64,000 bases of DNA from an uncultured Rhizobiaceae group bacterium (GCA_937958815.1 CALGMR010000008.1:62001-126000), one strand, 5' to 3'; counted from the first letter of the stretch, positions 27,532 to 37,007 are shown. Translations and numbers: made by a program. Notes: generated by a model from the letters alone, not told the origin.

Positions 27532-28112
27532 CTGCTCCAAAAAACCACATCGTATTGAGACGTTTAAGAACTTACTCTGAAAACGGGGATGACATATTTC
27601 TCATACCGCCTCAAGTTCACAGCTTAGTTGCAATATTTATACTTGTTTGGTTCACGTTCTGGAGTGCTGGAGGCTACGGTCTGATTTGGAAATTGTTGGT
27701 AAGTTCAGTATCCATAGATTCAGAGTTCATATCGTTTTTGCAGGTTTGGGTTTTCGTCTGGTTCGTTTCCTGGTGCTTCATTGGACTGTTGTTGGTTTGG
27801 GTATTTTTTGGCTTGGAAGAAATTCGAACCAACCAGCGTCAGATCAGCCAGCGCTTTAAACTGTTTGGTTTTCAGTGGAATCGGGAATTTGAGCTCTCTC
27901 AAATTGATGATGTACAGTTTGAAAGCCAATTTTTTCCAGCGTTGAAATCATTGCGATTCATTGCTGGAGAGAATGCGCTGTTTCTTCTCTACAAAACAAA
28001 AACTTATGCCATCGGACGGGGACTTTCGATCTCACAGATATACCCAATTCAAAACTTACTGGATAGCTCGTTGGGGAATAGACCAAGAGCAGGATATTCT
28101 TATGATGAGTGA
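27516..28112 (+). CDS. Unrecognised two-span membrane protein inserted in the ABC operon
   Basis: A 198-residue protein. A basic N-terminal stretch is followed by two hydrophobic segments (VAIFILVWFTFWSAGGYGL, about 35-55, and VWVFVWFVSWCFIGLLLVWV, about 75-98). The soluble C-terminal half of about 95 residues has alternating beta-like stretches: NREFELSQIDDVQFES, LKSLRFIAGENALFLLYKT. This layout is reminiscent of small bacterial PH-like-domain membrane proteins, but I do not recognise the family. The gene is visibly AT-richer than its neighbours. It overlaps the ATPase by 11 nt and ends with a copy of the ATPase tail (AGYSYDE), so start and stop both derive from a duplicated junction. Confidence 0.7.
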   Translation: MMSEVAAPKNHIVLRRLRTYSENGDDIFLIPPQVHSLVAIFILVWFTFWSAGGYGLIWKLLVSSVSIDSEFISFLQVWVFVWFVSWCFIGLLLVWVFFGLEEIRTNQRQISQRFKLFGFQWNREFELSQIDDVQFESQFFPALKSLRFIAGENALFLLYKTKTYAIGRGLSISQIYPIQNLLDSSLGNRPRAGYSYDE

Positions 28113-28117
28113 GGTTG
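28096..28117 (+). repeat. Right copy of the 22-bp direct repeat
   Basis: Identical to 27510-27531. It supplies the stop of the inserted gene and a second ATGATG start. From 28102 that start opens a 59-codon frame running through the adjacent palindromic element to 28281. Confidence 0.9.
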
Positions 28118-28126
28118 AACCGAGGT

Positions 28127-28268
28127 TCCAATCTCTCCCCTTGTGGGAGAAATGCCTGAGTGTCGCGAAGGCAGAGAGGGGGCAAAACAAATATGTTTGC
28201 GCGCAAAGCGCGCGACCCCTCTCTGTCAGCTTCGCTGACATCTCCCCCACAAGCGGGGAGAACAAGGT
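28127..28268. repeat. RIME-like palindromic intergenic mosaic element
   Basis: Nested inverted repeats span about 140 bp. The outer arms are near TCTCTCCCCTTGTGGGAGA (from 28132) and TCTCCCCCACAAGCGGGGA (from 28241). CAGAGAGGGG (28172-28181) pairs with CCCCTCTCTG (28216-28225); GCGCGC-AAA-GCGCGC lies at 28199-28213; TGTCAGC-TTC-GCTGACA at 28224-28240; and TCTCCCC pairs with GGGGAGA at 28241-28261. Composition and order resemble the Rhizobium-specific intergenic mosaic elements. A 59-codon frame (28102-28281) reads through it and overlaps the permease ATG as ATGA, so it may couple translation. Confidence 0.75.
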
Positions 28269-28277
28269 ACCTCGCCA

Positions 28278-29180
28278 ATGACCCCTCAAACCAAAACCAT
28301 CCCTGTCCTCACCATCATCGCGATCATCGTAACGATTTGGTATCTCTGCGTGGTCTGGATGAATGCGCCGTTTGTTTATGATCAGGCGGAACGCGCCAAA
28401 GTAGAACCTCCAGCTTTTTCAGAACTTGTGTCCATAACCATGGCGCAAGAACGACCCGTGCTTCCAGCGCCCCATCAGGTGGCGCAAGAGCTTTGGAAAA
28501 CGACTGGCGCTATGGCGCTTAAGGGCAAACCTTTTTCCAAACGGTCTTTGATTTATCATACGTGGATCACGCTTTCTGCCACGCTGCTTGGTTTTCTGAT
28601 CGGCACTGCATTAGGCGTCGCGCTTGCCGTGGGCATTGTACACAATATGGCGATGGATAAATCCGTCATGCCGTGGGTGATCACGTCTCAAACCATTCCC
28701 ATTCTCGCCATCGCTCCAATGATTATAGTTGTGCTGAATGCAGCTGGTATTTCTGGATTGTTGCCCAAAGCGTTGATCTCCACTTACCTCTCATTCTTTC
28801 CTGTTGTGGTTGGTATGGTGAAAGGCTTGCGCTCACCTGATGCTGCGCAGCTTGATCTTATGCACACTTACAACGCTTCCAAATCTCAGACATTTTGGAA
28901 ACTGCGGTGGCCGTCTTCTATGCCGTATTTGTTCACGTCGCTAAAAATAGCCGTGGCCATTTCTTTGGTCGGTGCGATCGTTGGTGAAATGCCAACAGGC
29001 GCTGTGGCTGGCCTTGGCGCTCGCCTGCTGGCGGGGTCATATTACGGACAAACCATTCAAATCTGGTCGGCCCTCTTCATGGCTGCTGCCCTTGCCGCTG
29101 TCTTGGTGATGCTGGTCGGCTGGGCGCATACCTATGTGTTGAAGCGCATGGGTGAAAAACCGCAGGGAGCAATTGCATGA
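28278..29180 (+). CDS. ABC transporter permease 1 (SsuC/ThiX type)
   Basis: A 300-residue permease with about six transmembrane segments beginning IPVLTIIAIIVTIWYLCVV. The cytoplasmic coupling motif of the BPD-transport family is seen near LMHTYNASKSQTFWKLRWPS. It pairs with the second permease to form the membrane channel. The start overlaps the stop of the frame passing through the RIME-like element (ATGA), and its stop overlaps the next gene start (ATGA). An N-terminal extension of about 80 residues before the channel domain includes a likely extra span. Confidence 0.9.
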   Translation: MTPQTKTIPVLTIIAIIVTIWYLCVVWMNAPFVYDQAERAKVEPPAFSELVSITMAQERPVLPAPHQVAQELWKTTGAMALKGKPFSKRSLIYHTWITLSATLLGFLIGTALGVALAVGIVHNMAMDKSVMPWVITSQTIPILAIAPMIIVVLNAAGISGLLPKALISTYLSFFPVVVGMVKGLRSPDAAQLDLMHTYNASKSQTFWKLRWPSSMPYLFTSLKIAVAISLVGAIVGEMPTGAVAGLGARLLAGSYYGQTIQIWSALFMAAALAAVLVMLVGWAHTYVLKRMGEKPQGAIA

Positions 29181-30043
29181 CACTCGTAATCGCTGCCCTC
29201 GTTTTCTGGCTTGTTATGTGGTGGGTGAACCAACGGCTGGTGGCCATCGACACTGGTTTGAATGTTGGTCTTGCGCGCAGCATCAACCTGCTCGTTCCTG
29301 TTATTTTTGGCATCACCTTGTTTGTGATGTGGGAACTCATTGTGCGCGGGTTGGAGGTGCCTTTTGTGCTGTTGCCACCACCTTCTATGATTGGTGCACG
29401 GATTGCATCTTCACTCCCGACCCTTTGGGCGGACTTTCAGCAGACTTTTATCAAGTCTGTCATTTCTGGCTATATTTTGGGGTGCGGGTCAGGGTTCATC
29501 GTGGCGCTGCTGATTGACCGTTCTCCGTTTTTGCAACGCGGCTTGTTGCCCATTGGCAATTTTGTCTCCGCTCTGCCCATTGTCGGTGTCGCGCCCATTA
29601 TGGTGATGTGGTTTGGTTTCGACTGGCAATCCAAGGCCGCCGTAGTGGTTGTCATGACATTCTTCCCTATGCTGGTGAACACCGTGCAAGGCCTGGCGGC
29701 CGCAAACCATATGGAACGGGATTTGATGAACACATATGCGGCGAGCTGGTGGCAAACGCTTACCAAATTGCGCTTGCCCGCCGCCGCTCCTTTTATTTTC
29801 AACGCACTCAAAATCAATTCTACGCTTGCGCTCATTGGGGCAATCGTGGCTGAATTCTTTGGAACACCCATTGTTGGCATGGGCTTTCGCATTTCTACGG
29901 AAGTGGGACGCATGAATGTTGACATGGTGTGGGCCGAGATAGCGGTGGCGGCACTGGCCGGCTCCGCGTTTTACGGAGCGGTCGTCTTAATCGAACGCGC
30001 TGTCACATTCTGGCATCCATCAATCCGGTCCAATCAAAAATAG
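29177..30043 (+). CDS. ABC transporter permease 2 (SsuC/ThiX type)
   Basis: A 288-residue permease of the same family, beginning MTLVIAALVFWLVMWWVN. The coupling-helix region is MNTYAASWWQTLTKLRLPAA, and hydrophobic segments such as VGVAPIMVMWF line the channel. Two different permeases imply a heterodimeric channel. It overlaps permease 1 by ATGA. A short hairpin and the binding-protein gene follow. Confidence 0.9.
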   Translation: MTLVIAALVFWLVMWWVNQRLVAIDTGLNVGLARSINLLVPVIFGITLFVMWELIVRGLEVPFVLLPPPSMIGARIASSLPTLWADFQQTFIKSVISGYILGCGSGFIVALLIDRSPFLQRGLLPIGNFVSALPIVGVAPIMVMWFGFDWQSKAAVVVVMTFFPMLVNTVQGLAAANHMERDLMNTYAASWWQTLTKLRLPAAAPFIFNALKINSTLALIGAIVAEFFGTPIVGMGFRISTEVGRMNVDMVWAEIAVAALAGSAFYGAVVLIERAVTFWHPSIRSNQK

Positions 30044-30050
30044 AACCGGA
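30024..30050 (+). promoter_or_regulatory. Intercistronic hairpin before the binding-protein gene
   Basis: TCCGGT (30024-30029) pairs with ACCGGA (30045-30050) across a 15-nt AT-rich loop containing the permease stop. Hairpins here can stabilise the binding-protein part of an ABC mRNA. AGGGAG near 30056-30061 is the ribosome-binding site for the next gene. Confidence 0.35.
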
Positions 30051-30070
30051 CATAACAGGGAGACTACGAC

Positions 30071-31060
30071 ATGAAAAAGCTCACTCTACTTTTGGCAGCA
30101 TCGGCGCTGTCATTTTCAGCAATGGCTGCAAATGCTGCAGACAAAGTGACGTTGCAACTCAAATGGGTCACGCAAGCGCAATTTGCTGGCTACTATGTGG
30201 CGAAAGACAAAGGCTTTTATAAAGAGGAAGATCTCGACGTTGAAATCAAACCAGGCGGGCCAGACATCGCACCTGCGCAAGTGCTTGCTGGCGGTGGTGC
30301 AGATGTTGTTCTCGACTGGATGCCATCTGCATTGGCAACCCGTGAAAAAGGTGTGCCCCTCGTCAACATCGCTCAACCGTTTAAGTCATCGGGCATGATG
30401 CTCACCTGCCGCAAAGATTCAGGGATTAAAACGCCTGCTGACTTTAAAGGCAAAACACTTGGCGTATGGTTTTTCGGAAACGAGTATCCGTTCCTGTCTT
30501 GGATGAGCAAACTCGGCATCAAGACCGACGGCTCTGCAGATGGCGTGAAAGTTTTGAAGCAAGGCTTCAATGTTGATCCGATTCTGCAAAAGCAAGCCGC
30601 CTGCGTTTCCACGATGACTTACAACGAATATTGGCAGATCATTGATGCAGGACTTTCAGCTGACGATCTCATCACATTCAAATATGAAGATGAAGGCGTG
30701 GCAACTTTGGAAGACGGTATCTATGTCATGGAAGACAGACTGAAAGACGCTGCCTTCAAAGACAAAATGGTTCGCTTCGTTCGCGCTTCTATGAAGGGTT
30801 GGAAATATGCTGAAGCCAATTCCGACGAAGCTGCAGAGATCGTTCTGGAAAATGATGCTTCTGGCGCACAGACAGAAAAACATCAAAAGCGCATGATGGG
30901 CGAAATTGCAAAACTGACCGCAGGTTCAAATGGTGCGCTTGACAAAGCAGACTACGAACGCACTGTGGCCACCCTATTGGGTGCTGGTTCTGATCCCGTG
31001 ATCACCAAAAAACCAGAAGGTGCTTGGACATCTGTCATTACGGATGCTGCGTTGAAATAG
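30071..31060 (+). CDS. ABC transporter substrate-binding protein, NMT1/THI5-like
   Basis: A 329-residue periplasmic protein. The signal peptide is MKKLTLLLAASALSFSAMAANA. The mature part begins with [20 protein letters not shown] and DLDVEIKPGGPD, typical of NMT1/SsuA-like proteins that bind pyrimidine-type ligands such as hydroxymethylpyrimidine precursors. In this cluster the ligand is plausibly a pyrimidine base or its reduced form; that is inference from context. It ends the operon; a strong terminator follows. Confidence 0.92.
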   Translation: MKKLTLLLAASALSFSAMAANAADKVTLQLKWVTQAQFAGYYVAKDKGFYKEEDLDVEIKPGGPDIAPAQVLAGGGADVVLDWMPSALATREKGVPLVNIAQPFKSSGMMLTCRKDSGIKTPADFKGKTLGVWFFGNEYPFLSWMSKLGIKTDGSADGVKVLKQGFNVDPILQKQAACVSTMTYNEYWQIIDAGLSADDLITFKYEDEGVATLEDGIYVMEDRLKDAAFKDKMVRFVRASMKGWKYAEANSDEAAEIVLENDASGAQTEKHQKRMMGEIAKLTAGSNGALDKADYERTVATLLGAGSDPVITKKPEGAWTSVITDAALK

Positions 31061-31087
31061 GTTCACGCCAAAATACAATTTTAAAGA

Positions 31088-31119
31088 GGGCTACCGTGGT
31101 TTGCACGGTGGCCCTTTTT
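31088..31119 (+). terminator. Intrinsic terminator of the pyrimidine/ABC operon
   Basis: An 11-bp stem (31088-31098 with 31104-31114, one G-U) has a 5-nt GTTTG loop and is followed by five T. It lies 27 bp after the binding-protein stop. Confidence 0.92.
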
Positions 31120-31215
31120 ATTCGTAACATTCTCGCGAAGAACGGTTACAAACTTTTAAAAGCTGTGCCATTGTTTCGTCTTCGTTTCAATTTCTGAAAA
31201 CCGCAGACAAACTCT

Positions 31216-33489
31216 ATGAGTAAAAGCAAAGACGCCCTTACACCCGCACTACGTTATCATCAGTTTCCAAAGCCTGGAAAACTGGAAATCCGGCCAACCA
31301 AGCCTTTGGCAAACCCTCGTGATTTGTCTTTGGCATATTCACCAGGTGTGGCGGAAGCCAGTACGGCAATTCATCAAGACCCGACGCAAGCGTCCAATTT
31401 CACGGCCCGTGGGAATCTCGTCGCTGTGGTGACCAATGGATCAGCCGCGCTGGGCTTGGGCAACATCGGAGCTCTCGCATCTAAACCCATTATGGAAGGC
31501 AAAGCGGTTCTGTTTAAACAATTTGCCCATATTGATTGTTTTGATATTGAGCTGAACGAAAGCGATCCCGTTAAATTGGCCGAACATGTGATTGCCATGG
31601 AGCCCACGTTTGGCGCGATCAACTTGGAGGACATCAAAGCGCCAGATTGTTTTATCGTTGAGAAAATTTGTCGTGAACGGATGAACATTCCCGTTTTCCA
31701 TGACGACCAACATGGAACCGCGATTGTTGTGGGAGCTGCTGCTAAAAATGCGCTTCACCTCACCAAACGAGAATTCAAGGATTTAAAAATTGTTTCAACA
31801 GGCGGTGGTGCAGCGGGTATCGCCTGTCTCAACATGCTGTTGAAGCTTGGTGTGCAACGCAAAAATATTTGGCTGTGCGATACCAATGGACTGGTTTACG
31901 AAGGCCGCACCGAAGAAATGACAGAGCAAAAGAAAGCTTTTGCGCAACAGACCAACCTGCGCATATTGGATGATGTGATTGAAGGTGCTGATCTGTTTTT
32001 AGGGCTTTCGGGACCCGGCGTGTTGACCCAGGAAATGGTCAAGAAAATGGCCAAAGACCCCATCATTTTTGCATTGGCAAATCCGAAGCCAGAAATCATG
32101 CCAGAAGAAGTGTATGAAGTAGCCCCCAACGCCATCATGGCGACTGGGCGGTCTGATTATCCAAATCAGGTCAACAACGTGTTGTGCTTCCCATTCATCT
32201 TTCGTGGAGCACTCGACGTGGGCGCAACAGAAATTAATGATGAGATGCAAATTGCATGTGTTGAAGGAATTGCTGCGCTTGCACGCAAGACTTCATCGGC
32301 TGAAACAGCGGAGGTTTATGGCGACGAAGACCTTCAGTTCGGACCAGACTATCTCATTCCAAAACCATTTGACGCGCGATTGCTTGCTGTGGTTGCGGGT
32401 GCTGTTGCAAAAGCTGGTATTGAAACCAAAGTAGCGCAGCGACCATTGGCTGATTTCGATGCATATATCGAAAGCTTAAATGCCACAGTCTATCGATCTT
32501 CAATGATCATGCGCCCTGTGTTTGAAATTGCAAAATCACAGTCTCGTCGCATCGCATTTGCCGAGGGCGAAGACGAGCGCGTTCTCCGTGCTGCCATAGC
32601 TATGTTGGAAGAAACAAATGACCAACCGGTACTGATCGGTCGTCCAGAAGTGATTTTCCATCGCTGTGAGAAATTTGGCATTCCCAAATCTCTGTCCAGC
32701 AAGTTTGATATTGTGAACCCGCAAAGCGATCATCGCTATCGCGAATACTGGGAAACATATCACAATGTGATGGCGCGCCGCGGCATTTCCCCCACACTGG
32801 CGCAAGCAGTTTTGCGTACCAATACCACAGTTATTGCTGCGGTGATGGTGCATCGTGGGGAAGCGGACAGCATGATTTGCGGTACATTTGGCAATTACCT
32901 GTGGCATTTGAACTATGTGCAGCAAATGCTGGAAACATCGGAGGTTGCTGCAACAGGCGCTTTGTCATTGTTGATTTTGGATTCTGGTCCATTGTTCGTG
33001 GCTGATACGCACGTGAACCCCGAACCGACGCCAGAACAGATTGCAGAAACGGTCATAGGCACAGCACGACATGTTCGTCGGTTTGGGATTGAGCCTCAGA
33101 TCGCACTTTGTTCAAATTCACAATTCGGAACATTGAATACTGAATCTGCCCGCCGCATGCGTGCTGCTTTGGAAATATTGGATTCGCGGAAACTGGACTT
33201 CATTTATGAAGGTGAAATGCCGGTTGATGCTGCACTTGATCCAGAAATTCGCGAACGCATGATGCCGAACAGTCGCATACGCGGGCAAGCCAATGCGTTT
33301 GTGTTTTCCAATGCAGAAACGGCCGGTGGCGTGAAGAACTCACTGAAATCCGTTGTTGGCGGAATCGAAGTTGGACCTATTTTGATGGGCATGGGCAACC
33401 GCACTCACATTGTGACACCGTCTATCACCACGCGCGGTTTGATCAATATGGCAGCTCTGGCAGGAACGCCCGTCCACACTTATGCGTGA
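31216..33489 (+). CDS. maeB: NADP-dependent malic enzyme with phosphotransacetylase-like domain
   Basis: A 757-residue two-domain protein. Residues 1 to about 420 are the malic enzyme: AYSPGVAEAS, NGSAALGLGNIGALASKPI, the catalytic VFHDDQHGTAIV, and the cofactor loop STGGGAAGIACL. From about 430 to the end is the Pta-like domain (RIAFAEGEDERVLRAAIAM, GVKNSLKSVVGGIEVGPI), regulatory rather than a working transacetylase in MaeB. It decarboxylates malate to pyruvate with NADPH formation. The last 10 bp overlap the convergent sitD gene. Confidence 0.95.
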   Translation: MSKSKDALTPALRYHQFPKPGKLEIRPTKPLANPRDLSLAYSPGVAEASTAIHQDPTQASNFTARGNLVAVVTNGSAALGLGNIGALASKPIMEGKAVLFKQFAHIDCFDIELNESDPVKLAEHVIAMEPTFGAINLEDIKAPDCFIVEKICRERMNIPVFHDDQHGTAIVVGAAAKNALHLTKREFKDLKIVSTGGGAAGIACLNMLLKLGVQRKNIWLCDTNGLVYEGRTEEMTEQKKAFAQQTNLRILDDVIEGADLFLGLSGPGVLTQEMVKKMAKDPIIFALANPKPEIMPEEVYEVAPNAIMATGRSDYPNQVNNVLCFPFIFRGALDVGATEINDEMQIACVEGIAALARKTSSAETAEVYGDEDLQFGPDYLIPKPFDARLLAVVAGAVAKAGIETKVAQRPLADFDAYIESLNATVYRSSMIMRPVFEIAKSQSRRIAFAEGEDERVLRAAIAMLEETNDQPVLIGRPEVIFHRCEKFGIPKSLSSKFDIVNPQSDHRYREYWETYHNVMARRGISPTLAQAVLRTNTTVIAAVMVHRGEADSMICGTFGNYLWHLNYVQQMLETSEVAATGALSLLILDSGPLFVADTHVNPEPTPEQIAETVIGTARHVRRFGIEPQIALCSNSQFGTLNTESARRMRAALEILDSRKLDFIYEGEMPVDAALDPEIRERMMPNSRIRGQANAFVFSNAETAGGVKNSLKSVVGGIEVGPILMGMGNRTHIVTPSITTRGLINMAALAGTPVHTYA

Positions 33490-34325
33490 GTGTTTTCACG
33501 GTGGTGGGCGCGGATAACTGATGCGGCAAATGCACCGATAAAAACGATCGTCATGATCAAAACAATTGTCGGTGCTGGTGCACTGTTGATGAACAGACTG
33601 GCATAAACACCCAGCAATGAGGCACCGACGGCCACCGCGACCGCAGTCAACAACATTGGTCCAAAACGACGGGTGATCAAAAATGCGATCGCGCCTGGTG
33701 CTATCAGCATGGCGATTGCCAAAATGATGCCGACAGCTTTCAACGCTCCAACAATGGTGAGTGAGAGTATGCAAAGAAGTCCGTAGTGCAACAGTCGAAC
33801 CGACAGCCCAGCTGTTTGTGCTTGGGATGGGTCAAACGCGTGCATCATCAAATCGCGCCACTTGAGCGCAATGATCGCAGAGACAAAGAGAGCAATAGCC
33901 GCACTTTCCGCGATGTCTGGCCAACCAATGCCCAATATATCGCCAAATAAGATGTGATCCAAGTGAAGGTCAGTTTGCACTTTCGTGTAAAGAACCAATC
34001 CCAAACCAAACATTCCTGAGAACACCACACCCATAACGGTGTCTTGTTTCACCCGACTGTTTTGATCAATGTAACCTGTTGCTAGAGCGCAAATCATGCC
34101 TGCAATGAATGCACCGATTGAAAGCGGAATGGAGATCAAATAAGCCAGCACAATGCCTGGAAGGACCGCATGTGATACGGCATCACCCATCAATGACCAT
34201 CCTTTCAAAACCAGAAAGCAAGACAACAAAGCTGCCGGTACCGCCACGCAAATCGATATCAAAAATGCATTTTGTACAAATTCAAATTGCAGCGGCAACA
34301 AAGCCTGATTGATCAAATCCATCAT
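33480..34325 (-). CDS. sitD: Manganese/iron ABC transporter permease SitD
   Basis: A 281-residue ABC-3 family permease with eight or so hydrophobic segments. Family markers are LKGWSLMGDAVSHAVLPGIVLA near residue 42 and ALKAVGIILAIAMLIAPGA. It is the last gene of sitABCD and overlaps sitC by ATGA. Its 3' end overlaps maeB tail to tail by 10 bp. Divalent-metal transport is family knowledge; manganese preference is inferred from the adjacent Mur-like gene. Confidence 0.9.
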   Translation of the reverse strand: MMDLINQALLPLQFEFVQNAFLISICVAVPAALLSCFLVLKGWSLMGDAVSHAVLPGIVLAYLISIPLSIGAFIAGMICALATGYIDQNSRVKQDTVMGVVFSGMFGLGLVLYTKVQTDLHLDHILFGDILGIGWPDIAESAAIALFVSAIIALKWRDLMMHAFDPSQAQTAGLSVRLLHYGLLCILSLTIVGALKAVGIILAIAMLIAPGAIAFLITRRFGPMLLTAVAVAVGASLLGVYASLFINSAPAPTIVLIMTIVFIGAFAASVIRAHHRENTHA

Positions 34326-35191
34326 GTTTTACTTTCAGCCTCAGCCAACGCGGTTGCTGCGCGTCTTTTGGCTGCAAACATTCCGTGGGTGGGCGCAAAG
34401 AAGAAGGCTGTCAAAAACACCAGAGTTTGCAGCACCACGATCACGCCGCCGGTGGCCCCGTTGATGAAATAACTCAGATATGTTCCCAACATGGCTGACA
34501 AAGCGCCAATAGCCACACTGATGACTATCAGCTTTGGAAAACGATCCGTGAGTAAATATGCTGTCGCGCCGGGAGTGACGACCATCGCGATCACAAGAAA
34601 AGCCCCAACTGTTTGCAGCGCTGCCACAGTGGAGGCCGCTAACATGGCAAAGAAAATGACCTTCAAAAATGTTGTGTTCAAACCAATCGTGCGGGCATGG
34701 GTTTCGTCGAAAAACGTCACCATGAAATCTTTCCATTTCAGCACAAGCACCGTCATTGTGATCCCGCCAATGGCGAGCAATTGCCAAGTGTCAGAGGGTG
34801 TAATTGCGAGAATGTTTCCATTGACGATCGCTTGAATATTCACCGATGCGGGCCAAAGCGAAATCATGAACAGTCCAAGACCAAAGAAAGATGTAAAAAT
34901 CAATCCGATAATGGCGTCCACTTTCAATCCAGTGCGTTCGGTTAAAAACAACATCGCTCCCGCAGCCAATCCACCCGAAATGAATGCACCTAGTGAAAAT
35001 GGCAGACCAAGAATAAGAGCGCCCGCAACACCCGGCACAATCGCGTGAGACAATGCATCTCCAATCAAAGACCAACCTTTGAGCATCAGATAACACGACA
35101 GGAAGGCACAAACTGCGGCCACCAAAGCAGACACCAAGATTGCGTTTGTCATGTAATTGTATTGAAGCGGTTCAAGCAAAGTTTCAATCAT
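34322..35191 (-). CDS. sitC: Manganese/iron ABC transporter permease SitC
   Basis: A 289-residue ABC-3 permease, paralogous to SitD, with [21 protein letters not shown] near residue 42 and [21 protein letters not shown]. It forms the heterodimeric channel with SitD. It overlaps its neighbours sitB and sitD by 4 bp each, so the operon is tightly coupled. Confidence 0.9.
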   Translation of the reverse strand: MIETLLEPLQYNYMTNAILVSALVAAVCAFLSCYLMLKGWSLIGDALSHAIVPGVAGALILGLPFSLGAFISGGLAAGAMLFLTERTGLKVDAIIGLIFTSFFGLGLFMISLWPASVNIQAIVNGNILAITPSDTWQLLAIGGITMTVLVLKWKDFMVTFFDETHARTIGLNTTFLKVIFFAMLAASTVAALQTVGAFLVIAMVVTPGATAYLLTDRFPKLIVISVAIGALSAMLGTYLSYFINGATGGVIVVLQTLVFLTAFFFAPTHGMFAAKRRAATALAEAESKT

Positions 35192-36048
35192 GGCTCGTCG
35201 CGATCATGATAAACCACAAATGGGCGTTCATCGTCTGAAATGACCGTCACCTGTCTAGCGTCATCGTCATCGTGCAAATCTGAACCGCCCAGAACGAAGT
35301 GACGCAACACGCCGCCAAAGGCCATTTGCAGATTGTCTCTCGTGAAGATTTCTGATGTGGGGCCATAAGCCAAAACCGTGCCTTTGATCAAAACTGTTCG
35401 GTCACAAAACTCTGGCACACTGCCGAGATTGTGTGTGGAAACCAAAATGACACGCCCCTCATCTCTCAATTCTCTGAGAAGACCAATGATTGAGTCTTCT
35501 GTTTGGACATCGACACCCGTGAACGGTTCGTCCAACAAAATCACCTGACTGTCTTGTGCGAGCGCACGGGCCAAGAAAACGCGTTTCTTTTGGCCACCCG
35601 ACAATTCACCAATTTGCCTCTTGCGGAATTCGCTCATTCCCACACGGTCCAAAGCCAACGTGACAGCAGATTTGTCTGGTTGTTTTGCGATGCGCATGAA
35701 ATTCATGTGCCCATATCTGCCCATCATAACGACGTCTTCTACGAGAACCGGAAAGGTCCAATCTACCTCTTCCGCTTGAGGTACGTAAGCCACGAGATTT
35801 CTTTTCATCGCAGCACTCACTGGTTGGCCCAAAACCTCCACGCTGCCCTTTGAAGCTTTCAAAAATCCCATGATTGTTTTGAACAATGTGGACTTACCGC
35901 TGCCGTTCACACCCACAAGTGCTGTGATGGTTCCTTTTGGAATTTCAAAATTTGTATCGCGCAAGGCCGTATGGCCGTTGCGATACGTCACTGTGACATC
36001 ACGAACACGAATTCCGTCCATGGAATGCACGAGAGAAGTTTGGTTCAT
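35188..36048 (-). CDS. sitB: Manganese/iron ABC transporter ATP-binding protein SitB
   Basis: A 286-residue ATPase. Walker A is [12 protein letters not shown], signature [15 protein letters not shown], Walker [13 protein letters not shown], switch His VSTHNLGSV. The C-terminus carries an acidic, His-containing tail ([17 protein letters not shown]) that could bind metal, though this is speculative. It overlaps sitA by 4 bp. Confidence 0.93.
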   Translation of the reverse strand: MNQTSLVHSMDGIRVRDVTVTYRNGHTALRDTNFEIPKGTITALVGVNGSGKSTLFKTIMGFLKASKGSVEVLGQPVSAAMKRNLVAYVPQAEEVDWTFPVLVEDVVMMGRYGHMNFMRIAKQPDKSAVTLALDRVGMSEFRKRQIGELSGGQKKRVFLARALAQDSQVILLDEPFTGVDVQTEDSIIGLLRELRDEGRVILVSTHNLGSVPEFCDRTVLIKGTVLAYGPTSEIFTRDNLQMAFGGVLRHFVLGGSDLHDDDDARQVTVISDDERPFVVYHDRDEP

Positions 36049-36932
36049 TTTTCCAAACCTGCGGCGATGGTTTCGGCCGTTACGCGCAGCAAGTCCAAAT
36101 AGGTTGGTGTGGGTCCGTCTGGTTCTGACAGTGAATCCACATATAAAACGCCGCCATATTGTGCAGCGGTTTCTCGTACAACTTGCTGAGCGGGTTTTGG
36201 CGAAACAGTGCTTTCAGAAAACACAACGCCGATGTTTTCAGACCGAACAGTGTCAATAACTTTGCGCACCTGTTGCGGCGTTCCCTGCGCATCCGCATTG
36301 ATTGGCCACAGGTAAAGTTCCTTTAGACCAAAGTCTCGCGCGAGGTAGCTGAATGCTCCTTCGCTTGTGACCAACCAGCGTTTGCTTTCAGGAATTTTCA
36401 AGATGCGCTCGCGCAGGGGTTCAATTGCAGCCCGTATTTTTAATTTATAGATTTCGGCATTTGCCTTGTAAATTTCTGCATTCTTTTGGTCATGTTTCAC
36501 GAACGCATCGCGAATATTGTCCACATAGATAAGCGCTGAATCGAGCGCCATCCATGCATGAGGGTTTGGCTTGCCGCTGTAAGGCCCTGCTGCAATTCCC
36601 AACGGCTCTACACCTTGTGAGACAACAACCTCGGGTACGTTGCGCAGTGTTTTGAAAAATTTCTCAAACCAAAGCTCAAGGTTCAAACCGTTCCAGATAA
36701 TGAGATCTGCATCTTGCGCTTTAAAAATATCACCTGGGGTCGGCTGATAATTGTGAATTTCTGCACCTGGCTTTGTGATGGATTCCACAACGGCCGCCTC
36801 ACCGGCAACGTTTTGGGCAATATCTGCAATCACCGTAAATGTGGTGACAGCTTTAAACTTGTCTGAGGCCTGCACATGCTGGGCCCATAGAGCGAGCATG
36901 ATACATACCCATATTCTCGCAACGAGTTTCAT
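36045..36932 (-). CDS. sitA: Manganese/iron-binding periplasmic protein SitA (cluster A-I)
   Basis: A 295-residue solute-binding protein with a signal peptide ending near HVQA-SDKF. Probable metal ligands are the His in [13 protein letters not shown], the His in [13 protein letters not shown], the Glu in [16 protein letters not shown], and the Asp in [17 protein letters not shown]. It delivers Mn(II) or Fe(II) to SitBCD. It is the first gene of the operon. A promoter and palindromes lie upstream at 36980-37054. Confidence 0.93.
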   Translation of the reverse strand: MKLVARIWVCIMLALWAQHVQASDKFKAVTTFTVIADIAQNVAGEAAVVESITKPGAEIHNYQPTPGDIFKAQDADLIIWNGLNLELWFEKFFKTLRNVPEVVVSQGVEPLGIAAGPYSGKPNPHAWMALDSALIYVDNIRDAFVKHDQKNAEIYKANAEIYKLKIRAAIEPLRERILKIPESKRWLVTSEGAFSYLARDFGLKELYLWPINADAQGTPQQVRKVIDTVRSENIGVVFSESTVSPKPAQQVVRETAAQYGGVLYVDSLSEPDGPTPTYLDLLRVTAETIAAGLEK

Positions 36933-36979
36933 TATTCACTGCCTCTTACTCGGATACAGAACCCAATAAACTAGTGTGC

Positions 36980-37007
36980 AATATGGAGCTAAAATCTGCA
37001 CTGTCAA
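36980..37007 (-). promoter_or_regulatory. Predicted sitA promoter
   Basis: On the minus strand TTGACA (37007-37002) and CATATT (36985-36980) are 16 bp apart, about 50 bp before the sitA start. The -35 box directly abuts the TGCAAAT arm of the first palindrome at 37008, a position where a bound Fur/Mur protein would block polymerase. Confidence 0.6.

Noticed and set aside
27510-28268. Insertion sequence as the cause of the operon insertion
   Set aside because: No transposase and no terminal inverted repeats around the inserted gene; the 22-bp direct repeat is longer than typical target duplications.
30044-30070. TPP riboswitch for the NMT1/THI5-type importer
   Set aside because: Only a simple 6-bp hairpin is present, with no THI-box features and too little space.
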